DNA of 64,000 bases from AC-69 sp963751665 (GTDB lineage Bacteria > Actinomycetota > UBA4738 > HRBIN12), in the NCBI GenBank assembly GCA_963751665.1, contig CAVVVF010000009.1:111868-175867 (forward strand), written 5' to 3'. Under the pieces are notes generated by a model, which was not told the DNA's origin, made no database searches, and saw nothing but the letters and a program-made list of their open reading frames with translations. Position numbers and translations under genes: made by a program. Of the stretch, positions 1 to 8,883 are shown one piece after another (positions within the stretch are counted from its first letter, which is position 1; every line of letters starts with the position of its first letter).

Positions 1-408
1 CTGCCGGGCTCCCGCGAGCTCCTGGCGTACCTCTCGGACGCGGGGGTCCCGTGGGCCATCGCCACGAGCGGAGGCATGGAGAGCGCCGGCCGCGTGCTGC
101 CGCTCCTTCAGGTTCCCGACGACGTCCCCGTCGTGACGCGCGACCAGGTGGCCTACGCCAAGCCGGACCCGGACCTGTTCCTGGCCGCCGCCGAGCGATT
201 GGGCGTCGACGTCACCGAGTCGGTCGTCGTCGGGGACAGCGTGTGGGACCTGCTCGCCGCTCGACGCGCCAGGGCCCTGGGCGTCGGCCTGCTCTCGGGC
301 GGCTACGGGCAGGACGAGCTGGAGCGCGCCGGGGCCTACCGCGTGTACGAGGACCCGGCCGACCTCCTCCGCCACCTCGACGAGGTGGGCGTTCGTCACC
401 GGGCATAG
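1..408 (+). CDS. HAD-superfamily phosphatase (5' partial)
   Basis: C-terminal 135 residues of a haloacid-dehalogenase-like hydrolase; the start and the nucleophilic Asp (motif I) lie before the window. What remains is coherent: ATSGG at residues 21-25 fits motif II, Lys54 in AKPDPD is the motif III lysine, and VVGDSVWD at 76-83 is motif IV with the acidic Mg ligand Asp79. The family hydrolyses small phosphorylated metabolites in the cytoplasm. The substrate cannot be read from this fragment. Beta-phosphoglucomutase-like and phosphoglycolate phosphatase-like enzymes are both possible. Confidence 0.85.
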   Translation: MPGSRELLAYLSDAGVPWAIATSGGMESAGRVLPLLQVPDDVPVVTRDQVAYAKPDPDLFLAAAERLGVDVTESVVVGDSVWDLLAARRARALGVGLLSGGYGQDELERAGAYRVYEDPADLLRHLDEVGVRHRA

Positions 409-441
409 TCGTGCCATGCCGCTAGAGAGGCTGGCCGGAGT

Positions 442-1347
442 CTAGTCCGACCCCGGCTCGACGACCTCCTCGAGCCATCCGGTCACGGCGGCCATCCACC
501 GGTCGGGATCCTCGATCATCGGGACGTGTCCCACCCGCGGGAGCAGGCGAACCCGCCAGTTCGGGTGGCTGGCGATGGCGGCCTGCGCGAACGCCACCGG
601 CACCAGCCGGTCGCCGTAGCCGTGGATCACGAGGACCGGGCACTTCACGCGATCCAGGACCTTGCGGGCCAGCTCGCCGCGCTCGCCCAGGCGAAGGAGC
701 GAGCGGGCCGCCTCCACAAGGGCTGGTCCGATGTCCGGATCCTTCTGCCGCTCGAGCAGCTGGTCGATGTGCGCCCTCACGAGCTCCTCGGGCACGGTGG
801 AAGGGTTCACGGTGACGATCCGGAACCCCAGGCGCACGATGCGCTCGGCCGACATCGCGGTGAACCGCTTCCTGGCCACCCACTCGCCGATCCCCGGGGC
901 TCGATACAGGGCGAAGCCGGTCAGGACCAGGGCCGACGGCACGCCCCCCCGGGCCCACGGGAACACCGACGAGCTCAGCACGACGCCCTCAGCCGACGCC
1001 GGCTCGTAGGCTGCCTGGAGCATGGCGATGGCGCCGCCCATGGAGTTGCCGACCAGGACCGCCGGCCCCCCGATCACCTCGTCGATGAATCGCGCCAGCA
1101 GCACCTGGTTCGCGCTGAGCTTGCTGCTCCGCCCGTCGCGGGGCGTGCGACCGAAGCCGGCCAGGTCGAGCGCGAGCACCCGGCCGTGCTCGGACAGGCG
1201 CCGCCCGACCAGCGCCCAGCTGAGGTAGGAGCCGCCGAGGCCGTGGATCAGGACGAAGCTCCGTCCCGGGGGCCCCTCCCACTCCACGTAATGGACCGGT
1301 CCGTCCAGGTCGACGAACCGGCTCTCCGGGATGTCGAGCTCGCCCAC
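442..1347 (-). CDS. alpha/beta-fold hydrolase
   Basis: A 301-residue single-domain alpha/beta hydrolase. HG at residues 35-36 forms the oxyanion loop, GNSMGG at 100-105 is the nucleophile elbow with Ser102, an Asp in GYGDRLVP and a His in GHVPMIEDP complete the triad. The start is GTG. There is no signal peptide, so it is probably cytoplasmic. It resembles the epoxide-hydrolase/haloperoxidase-like esterases, but the substrate is unknown. It faces the preceding HAD gene and has no operon partner. Confidence 0.88.
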   Translation of the reverse strand: MGELDIPESRFVDLDGPVHYVEWEGPPGRSFVLIHGLGGSYLSWALVGRRLSEHGRVLALDLAGFGRTPRDGRSSKLSANQVLLARFIDEVIGGPAVLVGNSMGGAIAMLQAAYEPASAEGVVLSSSVFPWARGGVPSALVLTGFALYRAPGIGEWVARKRFTAMSAERIVRLGFRIVTVNPSTVPEELVRAHIDQLLERQKDPDIGPALVEAARSLLRLGERGELARKVLDRVKCPVLVIHGYGDRLVPVAFAQAAIASHPNWRVRLLPRVGHVPMIEDPDRWMAAVTGWLEEVVEPGSD

Positions 1348-1415
1348 GGGCCAAGCGTACTGCCGGGACCCGGCGAGCAGGTCAGACCGTTCCGGACCGG
1401 TCGGCCAGCTTGCCG

Positions 1416-1796
1416 CTAAGGATTGACCACCTCGGTCTTCCTGGCGACGATGGCGGCCAAGACTTCCCGCTTTTCGCGCTCCGGCACTTTGAAGTGGTCG
1501 AGGGCGTTGGCGATCTCCGCGCCGACCTCGTCGAACTCCTCAGACGTGAGGTGGAGATCCTTGTGCGCTTCGTGCATGTCCTTGCCGGTGTATTCGAAGG
1601 GCCCGCCGGCCGCTTGGCAGAGCCAGAGCGTCCGCATGAATTTCAGGCCTGGCAACTGACCCGATGCGTTCCATTCCTTCAGGTGGGGGTTCACATTCAG
1701 CTTCGGATTCTTGACGATCTCGTCGCTGAAGCGGTCGACGACCATGGCGATGGCGTTGACGCCCCCGATCCGTTCGTACAGGCTCTTCTCGATCAT
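1416..1796 (-). CDS. group I truncated haemoglobin (trHbN-like)
   Basis: A 126-residue 2-on-2 globin. It carries the GG pair at residues 11-12, GKDM at 71-74 and the proximal haem-ligand histidine in MHEAHKDL (His78). Family members bind O2 and NO and often act as NO dioxygenases or O2 scavengers. The ATG at 1796 was chosen over upstream in-frame starts because GGAGGGAGG lies just upstream of it and because the family begins at this point. It is an isolated gene with its own short leader. Confidence 0.92.
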   Translation of the reverse strand: MIEKSLYERIGGVNAIAMVVDRFSDEIVKNPKLNVNPHLKEWNASGQLPGLKFMRTLWLCQAAGGPFEYTGKDMHEAHKDLHLTSEEFDEVGAEIANALDHFKVPEREKREVLAAIVARKTEVVNP

Positions 1797-1930
1797 CGTT
1801 CCTCCCTCCACACACCGCGGACTATGTGTACTACGGGCGCGCGCCGCAGTCGGACTGAGTTTGGAATCGCGCCTGGTGTGACACCCTCCTCTCGAAGGCT
1901 CGACACGGATCGGATGAGGGGAGCGGATCG

Positions 1931-2320
1931 ATGAGGAAGCGTGTTGAGGCGAACCGGCCGTGGGCGAAGGTGATGGGCTACTCGCGCGCCGTGCGGGTCG
2001 GGAACGTCGTCGAGGTCTCCGGCACGGCGGCCGCCGCGCCCGACGGCAGCGTCCTCTCACCGGGCGACGTCGAGGGCCAGACCCGCGCGGCCTTGGCCAC
2101 GATAGGAGAAGCGCTGGGAGAGCTGGGAGCCTCGTTCGCCGACGTGGTCAGGACCCGCGTCCTCCTGGCCGATGCGTCGCGCTGGGAGGAGGCCGCGCGG
2201 GCCCACGGCGAGGTGTTCCGCGACGTCCGTCCGGCCAACACGACGATGGGCGGCCTCGAGTTCATCGATCCCGCCATCCTGGTCGAGGTGGAGGTCTCCG
2301 CCGTCGTCGAGCCCGGCTAG
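1931..2320 (+). CDS. RidA family (YjgF/UK114) protein
   Basis: A 129-residue RidA-like protein. The family forms trimers that hydrolyse reactive enamine/imine intermediates released by PLP enzymes. Visible family marks are VEVSGTAA in the first half, GEVFRDVRPANTTMGG (residues ~93-108, including the conserved Arg that binds the carboxylate) and the C-terminal strand LVEVEVSAV. It is the first gene of a short same-strand run; the next start lies 10 bases downstream, suggesting co-transcription with the ThiS/Asp-box fusion protein. Confidence 0.9.
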   Translation: MRKRVEANRPWAKVMGYSRAVRVGNVVEVSGTAAAAPDGSVLSPGDVEGQTRAALATIGEALGELGASFADVVRTRVLLADASRWEEAARAHGEVFRDVRPANTTMGGLEFIDPAILVEVEVSAVVEPG

Positions 2321-2330
2321 ACTTCGCCGT

Positions 2331-3665
2331 ATGGCGATCGTGGCGCTCCGGCCCCCACTCCGCGACCTTGTGGGCGGGCGATGGGAGATCGAGGTCGAGG
2401 GCGCGACGGTGGCCGACGTCCTTCGGTCGCTCGAGCGCTCCAACCCCCGCCTCGCGGGCTGGGTCCTGGACGAGCAGGGCAGGATCCGAGAACACATCGC
2501 GGTGTTCGTGAACAAGGAACGGGCGGCGTCCGACGCCACGGTGTCCGCGTTCGACCGGGTCCACGTGCTCCCGGCCATCTCCGGTGGCTCGGGCACGACC
2601 GAGGTGCTGGTGGGCACCCGCAAGGGCCTGTTCGTCCTGCGTGGGGAACGAGGTGGTTCCATGCACGTCGCCGCCCGGCGGTTCTCCGGACAGACCGTCG
2701 AGTTCGCCGTCCGCGATCCGCGGAACGGCCGCTCCTTCGCCTCGGTCACCCACGGCCAGTTCGGCCCCCGGCTGTACTTCACCGACGACCCCACGGCCGA
2801 GGACTGGGAGCAGGCCGAGGGTCCGGCGTTTCCCGAGACCGACGGGGCGGCGGTGGAACGGATCTGGATCGTGCAGCCCGGCGAGGAGGACGGCGTGCTG
2901 TGGGCCGGGGTGGCCCCCGCCGCGCTGTTTCGAAGCGAGGACGGCGGCCGCACGTGGGCGCTGAACCGGGGTCTGTGGGATCAACCGGGGCGCGAGAACT
3001 GGCAACCGGGGCAGGGTGGCCTCGCCCTCCACTCCATCTGTCCGTGGCCCGGCGATCCGGACCGCATGGCCATCGGCATCTCCGCAGTGGGGGTCTGGCT
3101 GACCGACGACGGTGGGCGGAGTTGGCGCCACGGCAACAAGGGCCTCGTGCCCCGATACGTCCCGGAGGAGGCCCGTGAGACGACGCAGGATCTCTGCGTC
3201 CACAACATGTACCGGTCGCCGGTCGCGCCGGAGCGCCTGTTCATGCAGTTCCACGGCGGCGTGTATCGCTCCGACGATTGCGGCGAGACCTGGCTCGACA
3301 TCGCCGAGGGCCTGCCGTCGGACTTCGGCTTCCCGCTGGTCATGCACCCGCGGGACCCCGATCGAGCGTTCGTCATCCCGCTGGTCGCCGACCGCGACCG
3401 GGTCACGCCCGAGGGCAAGGTGCGCGTGTACGAGACCGGCGATGCGGGCGCGACCTGGGAACCGCGAGGCCAGGGGCTCCCGAACGAACAGGCGTACCTG
3501 ACCGTCCTTCGCCAGGCCTTCGGGCACGACGGCGGCGATCCGCTGGGCCTGTACTTCGGCGCTACGTCGGGCGAGCTGTTCGGCTCTGCCGACGGCGGCC
3601 GGACGTGGAGGACGGTGGCCCAGCACCTGGCCCCCGTGACCTCCGTCCGCGTCTGGTCTGCCTGA
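2331..3665 (+). CDS. ThiS/MoaD-like domain fused to Asp-box (BNR) beta-propeller
   Basis: 444 residues. Residues 1-86 look like a MoaD/ThiS ubiquitin-like sulfur carrier ending in the diagnostic GG (85-86). The frame continues without a stop into a propeller with five Asp-box motifs: SEDGGRTW, TDDGGRSW, SDDCGETW, TGDAGATW and SADGGRTW. Asp-box propellers occur in sialidases and photosystem assembly factors. No signal peptide is seen, so a cytoplasmic role is likely. Sulfur carriers need a free C-terminal GG, so either the protein is processed, the domain has another role, or a stop/start boundary has been lost by a sequencing error. The next gene overlaps its stop (TGATG). Confidence 0.75.
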   Translation: MAIVALRPPLRDLVGGRWEIEVEGATVADVLRSLERSNPRLAGWVLDEQGRIREHIAVFVNKERAASDATVSAFDRVHVLPAISGGSGTTEVLVGTRKGLFVLRGERGGSMHVAARRFSGQTVEFAVRDPRNGRSFASVTHGQFGPRLYFTDDPTAEDWEQAEGPAFPETDGAAVERIWIVQPGEEDGVLWAGVAPAALFRSEDGGRTWALNRGLWDQPGRENWQPGQGGLALHSICPWPGDPDRMAIGISAVGVWLTDDGGRSWRHGNKGLVPRYVPEEARETTQDLCVHNMYRSPVAPERLFMQFHGGVYRSDDCGETWLDIAEGLPSDFGFPLVMHPRDPDRAFVIPLVADRDRVTPEGKVRVYETGDAGATWEPRGQGLPNEQAYLTVLRQAFGHDGGDPLGLYFGATSGELFGSADGGRTWRTVAQHLAPVTSVRVWSA

Positions 3666-4141
3666 TGCCGGCGAAGGCGAATGCGAAGCTCCGGCCGCTG
3701 TGGGCCTGCCCACGGTGCGGGCAACGGTTCGTTTCGCCCAACATGTGGCACTCCTGCGTCCGGATGACCGTCGGCGATCACATGCGGGGCCGCCCGAAAG
3801 AGGTAGTGGACCTGTACCGCCGGTTCGCCAGGATGGTTCGCGAACTGGGGCCGGGGGTGAAGGCGGTGGCGGTGAAGACCGGGATCGGATTCATGGTCCG
3901 GGTCCGGTTCGCCGGTGCCGTCCTGCAGAAGGGCGGCCTGCGCGCGAACTTCTGGCTGAAGAGGAGGATCGAGAGCCCGCGGTTCGCCAAGGTCGAGTTC
4001 ATCCCACCGAACAACTACATCTACTCCTTCCACGTTCGCTCCCCGGACGACCTGGACGACGAGGTCCGCGGGTGGCTGGGGGAGGCCTACCGGGTGGGCA
4101 TCCAGGAGTACCTGAGCTCGAAGGTAGCGGCGAAGCCCTGA
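3665..4141 (+). CDS. DUF5655-type protein with N-terminal zinc ribbon
   Basis: 158 residues. The N-terminus holds WACPRCGQRF and a following HSC, a CPxC...HxC arrangement likely to bind zinc, then a compact alpha/beta domain of the DUF5655 type. Its ATG overlaps the TGA of the ThiS/Asp-box gene, so the two are translationally coupled. Proteins of this family have no established biochemical activity. Nothing in the sequence indicates DNA cleavage or catalysis. Confidence 0.7.
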   Translation: MPAKANAKLRPLWACPRCGQRFVSPNMWHSCVRMTVGDHMRGRPKEVVDLYRRFARMVRELGPGVKAVAVKTGIGFMVRVRFAGAVLQKGGLRANFWLKRRIESPRFAKVEFIPPNNYIYSFHVRSPDDLDDEVRGWLGEAYRVGIQEYLSSKVAAKP

Positions 4142-4168
4142 CGCTCCTCCCCGCGTAGCATCGCCATC

Positions 4169-5074
4169 GTGGTCACGACCGCCGTGCCGAGCGTCTCCGG
4201 CGTGTTCCGAGGGTTCCCCAGACCCGTACCGGGCCGACCGGGTGACCCGGGCCTGTTCGGGCCGGGTTCCATGGTGTGGCGGGTGAACGGCGAGACCGCC
4301 ATGCTTCTGGGCTCGGGGCGGGCCCTGCTGATGCAGATCGCCCATCCCATGGTCGCCGCCGGCGTGGCCGACCACAGTGACTTCGAGGCGGGAGCGTTCG
4401 ACCGGCTATGGCGAACGCTCGACGCGGTCCTCACGGTGGCCTTCGGAGACACCGAGCAGGCGATCGCCGCGGCGGACCACGTGACCGAGATCCACCGACG
4501 GGTGGGCGGAAGCCGCGGCGGACGGTCCTATTCGGCCCTCGACCCGGGCCTCTTGCTGTGGGTCCACGCCACCCTGGTGGACACGGCGCTCGTCACGTAT
4601 CGGCGTTTCGTGGGACCGCTCGCGCCGGGAGACCAGGAGCGGTACTACCAGGAGATGAAGCGCTTCGCCGGCGCCTTCGGGGTTCCCCCGGAGATCCTGC
4701 CCGGGGATCTCGCCGGGTTCCGCCGATACGTGCAGGAGGCGGTGGCCACCCTCGAGGTGACCCCCCAGGCCCGCCGCCTTGCGAGCGGGATCCTGGCCCC
4801 TCCCGCACCCGCCCTCCTGGCGCCGGTCCGTGGCCTGCTCCGGGCGAGCACCGTCGGGCTCCTCCCAGGGCGGCTCCGAGGGGCGTTCGGCTTGGCCTGG
4901 GGCCCGGCCCGTGACCGGGCCCTGGAGTTGGCCGCCGGGGCCGTCCGTCGAACCCTCCCGGCGCTGCCGTCGAAGGTACGGATGTGGCCCCACGCCAGGG
5001 GCGGCGATGGCTCGTTCGGACCCGAAAAGCCGCTGGTAGCTGGGGGAATAGACCAGGTCGTCACGATGTCTTAA
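4169..5074 (+). CDS. MpaB/latex-clearing-protein family oxygenase (DUF2236)
   Basis: 301 residues starting with GTG. The family signature MVWRVNGETAMLLGSGRALLMQIAHPMVAAGVADHS runs from about residue 35, and a DxxxLLWVHATLVD block follows near 130. Relatives are b-type haem proteins (mycophenolic acid biosynthesis MpaB, rubber oxygenase Lcp), commonly annotated as oxygenases in Actinobacteria; the His residues in AHP and VHA are candidate haem ligands. The substrate is unknown. It follows the DUF5655 gene by 27 bases and may be read through from it. Confidence 0.82.
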   Translation: MVTTAVPSVSGVFRGFPRPVPGRPGDPGLFGPGSMVWRVNGETAMLLGSGRALLMQIAHPMVAAGVADHSDFEAGAFDRLWRTLDAVLTVAFGDTEQAIAAADHVTEIHRRVGGSRGGRSYSALDPGLLLWVHATLVDTALVTYRRFVGPLAPGDQERYYQEMKRFAGAFGVPPEILPGDLAGFRRYVQEAVATLEVTPQARRLASGILAPPAPALLAPVRGLLRASTVGLLPGRLRGAFGLAWGPARDRALELAAGAVRRTLPALPSKVRMWPHARGGDGSFGPEKPLVAGGIDQVVTMS

Positions 5075-5086
5075 CAAGTGGCGGCC

Positions 5087-5115
5087 TTTACAAGGGGTGG
5101 GACCGCCCGTACCAT
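5087..5115 (+). promoter_or_regulatory. candidate sigma-70-type promoter for the sigma-factor gene
   Basis: TTTACA (5087-5092) and TACCAT (5110-5115) are separated by 17 bases in the 175-base spacer upstream of the sigma-factor gene. A second weaker candidate -10, TACTAT, lies at 5170-5175. Assignment is by motif only. Confidence 0.45.
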
Positions 5116-5249
5116 GGGAAACGCGGAATGCCACCGGTAGCTCCATTTTCGAGCGCCCGCCTGCCGACGTACTATGTAAGGTCCCCGAGACCTCCCCGAG
5201 CGAGTAACCACGCCCTGGGGAGACCCGGAGGAGGAGAGTGAAGGACTAG

Positions 5250-6179
<930 letters not shown>

Positions 6180-6202
6180 GGCGCCGCGAGCTCATCACCG
6201 GC

Positions 6203-6243
6203 GGGGGCCGGTCCGCGAACGCGGACCGGCCCCCTTTCGTTTC
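6203..6243 (+). terminator. intrinsic terminator after the sigma-factor gene
   Basis: Perfect 14-bp stem: 6203-6216 pairs with 6221-6234 around the loop GAAC, followed by a T-rich run (TTTCGTTT). It sits 23 bases after the stop codon. Confidence 0.9.
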
Positions 6244-6278
6244 ACTGAGGCGGCCGACCGGCCGCCGGACCTTCGTTA

Positions 6279-7436
6279 TCAGCCGACGCCGGAGCCGACC
6301 TCGGTCTGCACCTCCTGGGGGAGCGACGTCGGCGAGGGTGGAGCGGGCGCCCGGCTCGCCGCGGCCGTCACGCCCGAGACGAGTGGCACGCTCGCGTCGG
6401 TACGAACGTCGAAGGCCGTGAGGTCCAGCGCCTCCCCACATCCTCCCGTGCCCACCAGCACCTGCGAGCGGTCGAGCCAGCCCAGCACCCGCGTGGGCCC
6501 GGACGCATCGGGAAGGACCGGGATCAGCCGGCGGTCCGCCCCACGTACCATGGCCCGGCTGTCGGCGCAGGAGGTTCCGAGCGTGAGTCCCAGGAATCGT
6601 CCCGTCCTGCTGGGCGGTTGGAACACCGACATGACGCGCTGGCCCGGCTGGCCCCTCCAGAGCCACCGGACGAAGCTGCGGTTCGCCAGGTCCAGGGCCA
6701 GGACCTCCGGGTGCCCGTCCGCGTGCTGGGCCGCGTAGACGAGCGCCCGCCCGTCCGGAGAGAACTCGAGCGCGCCGAACTCGGTCCCCTCCTTGCTGAA
6801 CACCAGGCGCTTGGGGTCCTCCCCGAGGTTCGACGAGAGCCAGATCGATTGCCGGCCGTTGCGCTCCGCCACGAAAGCCAGGGCCAGGCCGGAGGGGTGG
6901 TAGGTCACGCTCAGATACGAGACCCCGTGCAACGGCGAGATGTCGAAGATCCCTTTTTGGTCGAGGTAGCGCTTGTCGAGCTCGGTCCCGTCGCCGGAGA
7001 CGAACACCACGGCCGTGCCCATGGGATGGCCCCATGCCGCCGGGCCGGGCTGGACGTCGAGCGGGGCCCGGAGGGTCTGGCCGCCGATCGCCTCCATGTG
7101 CAGGCCGCCGAGGAGGACTCGATCCCCCAGCGGGCCCCACACGAAAGGCCCCGGGTCCGCTGCTTCGAACAGGCAGGTCAGCGCGCCGCTCGAGGGATCG
7201 AGGGCCCACGCCCGCCCCTCGGCGGCGAAGGCCACGGACTGGGCGGCCTTGGATGAGCGATTGGGACAGCCCTTGGGCAGCGGGTCTCCTGAGGCGAGGA
7301 GCGTCCGAACGCCTGGCGTCCCGGAGCCGGGCCCTCCGGTGTTCGGCGGGCCGCTGGGCGTGCCGGTCGAGGACGTGCAGGCCGCCAACACGACCAACGA
7401 CGCGGCCAGTCCGGCTCGGAGCCTTCCCGCTCTCAC
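6279..7436 (-). CDS. secreted lipoprotein with TolB/WD40-like beta-propeller
   Basis: 385 residues. The N-terminus is a lipoprotein signal: LRAGLAASLVVLAAC, with the lipobox Cys followed by a Ser/Thr/Pro-rich linker. The body shows propeller repeats such as YHPSGLALAF and FSPDGRALVYAA alternating with WALDPSSG, as in PD40/TolB-like proteins. It should be anchored on the outer face of the membrane. The GTG at 7436 was preferred over upstream in-frame starts because it places the signal peptide at the N-terminus and has GGAGAG upstream. The ligand is unknown. Confidence 0.8.
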   Translation of the reverse strand: MRAGRLRAGLAASLVVLAACTSSTGTPSGPPNTGGPGSGTPGVRTLLASGDPLPKGCPNRSSKAAQSVAFAAEGRAWALDPSSGALTCLFEAADPGPFVWGPLGDRVLLGGLHMEAIGGQTLRAPLDVQPGPAAWGHPMGTAVVFVSGDGTELDKRYLDQKGIFDISPLHGVSYLSVTYHPSGLALAFVAERNGRQSIWLSSNLGEDPKRLVFSKEGTEFGALEFSPDGRALVYAAQHADGHPEVLALDLANRSFVRWLWRGQPGQRVMSVFQPPSRTGRFLGLTLGTSCADSRAMVRGADRRLIPVLPDASGPTRVLGWLDRSQVLVGTGGCGEALDLTAFDVRTDASVPLVSGVTAAASRAPAPPSPTSLPQEVQTEVGSGVG

Positions 7437-7537
7437 AGACTCTCCCAACGGCCAACTGTACCGCCTGACCACCGCCGCAGGAGCCCGGTTCCCGCGCAGC
7501 GCGTGTTTGTGGTTCGCTGAGCCGTCGGAGGGTCGCG

Positions 7538-8161
7538 ATGAGCCAGGTCGAGATCGGGTCCGGCCGGGTCGCGCTGCCCGGCGAGCTGACGGTCCCTCCT
7601 GATGCCGTCGGGATCGCCGTGTTCGCGCATGGCACCGGGAGCAGCCGCCTGTCGCCACGGAACGTCGCCGTGGCCCGAGCGCTGAACGAACGGGGGATCG
7701 CCACGCTGTTGTTCGATCTGCTCACGCCGGCGGAGGCCAACGAGCGCGGGAACGTGTTCGACATCGATCTCCTGTCCGACCGGCTCGAAGCCGCCGTCCG
7801 GTGGGCCATGGCCCGGCAGGAAACGGCAGGGCTCCCCGTCGGCCTGTTCGGCGCCAGCACCGGCGCGGCCGCGGCCCTGGTCGTCTCGGCGCGCCTCTCG
7901 CCGGGGATCGCCGCCGTGGTCTCTCGAGGAGGTCGTCCCGACCTGGCGGGTGCGGCCCTGGAACAGGTCACCGGCCCGACGCTCCTCGTCGTCGGGGGCG
8001 AGGACCCCGTGGTGGTGGAGGTGAATCGTGAGGCCTTACTGCTGCTCCGCTCCAAGAAGCGCCTGGAGGTGATCCCAGGCGCGGGTCACCTGTTCGAGGA
8101 ACCGGGAGCCCTGGAACGCGTCGCCGAGCTCGCCGCGGATTGGTTCCTCCGGCACTTCTAG
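7538..8161 (+). CDS. dienelactone-hydrolase-like alpha/beta hydrolase
   Basis: 207 residues. HGTGSSR near residue 31 forms the oxyanion turn, GASTG near 108-112 is the nucleophile elbow with Ser, VVGGEDPVV contributes the acid and GAGHLFEE the histidine. The length and the missing lid match small dienelactone-hydrolase-type enzymes often found near phosphoribosyltransferases in Actinobacteria. It is cytoplasmic. The start, ATG at 7538, has GGAGGGTCGCG upstream. Its 3' end overlaps the convergent acyltransferase gene by four bases. Confidence 0.85.
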   Translation: MSQVEIGSGRVALPGELTVPPDAVGIAVFAHGTGSSRLSPRNVAVARALNERGIATLLFDLLTPAEANERGNVFDIDLLSDRLEAAVRWAMARQETAGLPVGLFGASTGAAAALVVSARLSPGIAAVVSRGGRPDLAGAALEQVTGPTLLVVGGEDPVVVEVNREALLLLRSKKRLEVIPGAGHLFEEPGALERVAELAADWFLRHF

Positions 8162-8848
8162 GCTGGAGTTGGGCCAGGCCCTTCGGCGAGGTTGCGGGCG
8201 GCGGCGACCTGCTCCGCGATCCGTGTCATCACGAGCGTCGTGAAGGCCTGGATGTCGTCGAGGGACGAGGGGTCGCCCTTCGGCTCGATGGGCGGGCCGA
8301 ACGTGAGGGCCACCGACGGTCGGAGCGGCCGGCGGAAGGTCAGCCCGGTCCGGGGCCACCGGACCTGAGTCCCCCAGATGCCGACCGGGATGACCGGCGC
8401 GCCGGCGGCGAGCGCGATGCGGGCCACGCCCGTCCGTCCACGAAGGAGCGGGGCGCCCGGACGCGGGTTCACCGTCCCCTCGGGGAAGATCCCGGCGATG
8501 GCCCCGGTCTGAACGGTGGCAACCGCCTCGTCCAATGCGCCGGAATCGCCCATCCCCCGGCGGATGGGGATCTGCTTGAACCTCCGGAGCCAGAACCCGT
8601 GGAACCGCTTGTCGAAGAACTCCGCCGCCACGAGGTACCTGGTGGGGCGACCTCGCTGGGCCACCAGGTACGCGAGCAGGATGCCGTCGAGGGCACTCAC
8701 ATGGTTCGCCGCCAGGATGGCCGGGCCGCTTCGAGGGATCCGTTCGACGACCTGCCGACCGGATCCGGAAGAGGAGCCGGAGCGCCGGCCCGACGATGGC
8801 GAGCCCGGCCCGCCACCACCCGTTCAGCTCTGGCTCGGACCCCGGCAC
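8158..8848 (-). CDS. 1-acyl-glycerol-3-phosphate acyltransferase (PlsC-like), one frame break
   Basis: About 230 residues once frames are joined. The HX4D acyltransferase motif reads NHVSALD, FPEGT is the glycerol-phosphate motif, and a hydrophobic N-terminal helix (WWRAGLAIVGPALRLLF) would anchor it in the membrane. The N-terminal part is in another frame; the switch falls between about 8,745 and 8,785. It should transfer an acyl group to lysophosphatidate or a related lysolipid. The only start in frame is the GTG at 8,846-8,848, which lies inside the hairpin that follows the ammonium transporter gene, so its true start is unsure. Confidence 0.78.
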
Positions 8849-8878
8849 GGCCGGATGCTACCGGCCGTGCCGGGGTCC
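8837..8878 (-). terminator. long GC-rich hairpin between ammonium transporter and acyltransferase genes
   Basis: Perfect 18-bp stem (8837-8854 with 8861-8878) around the loop ATGCTA, starting 5 bases after the transporter stop codon. There is no T-tract, so it could be a Rho-assisted terminator or a translational gate, because the candidate GTG start of the next gene lies in the distal arm. Confidence 0.65.
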
Positions 8879-8883
8879 GCGCC

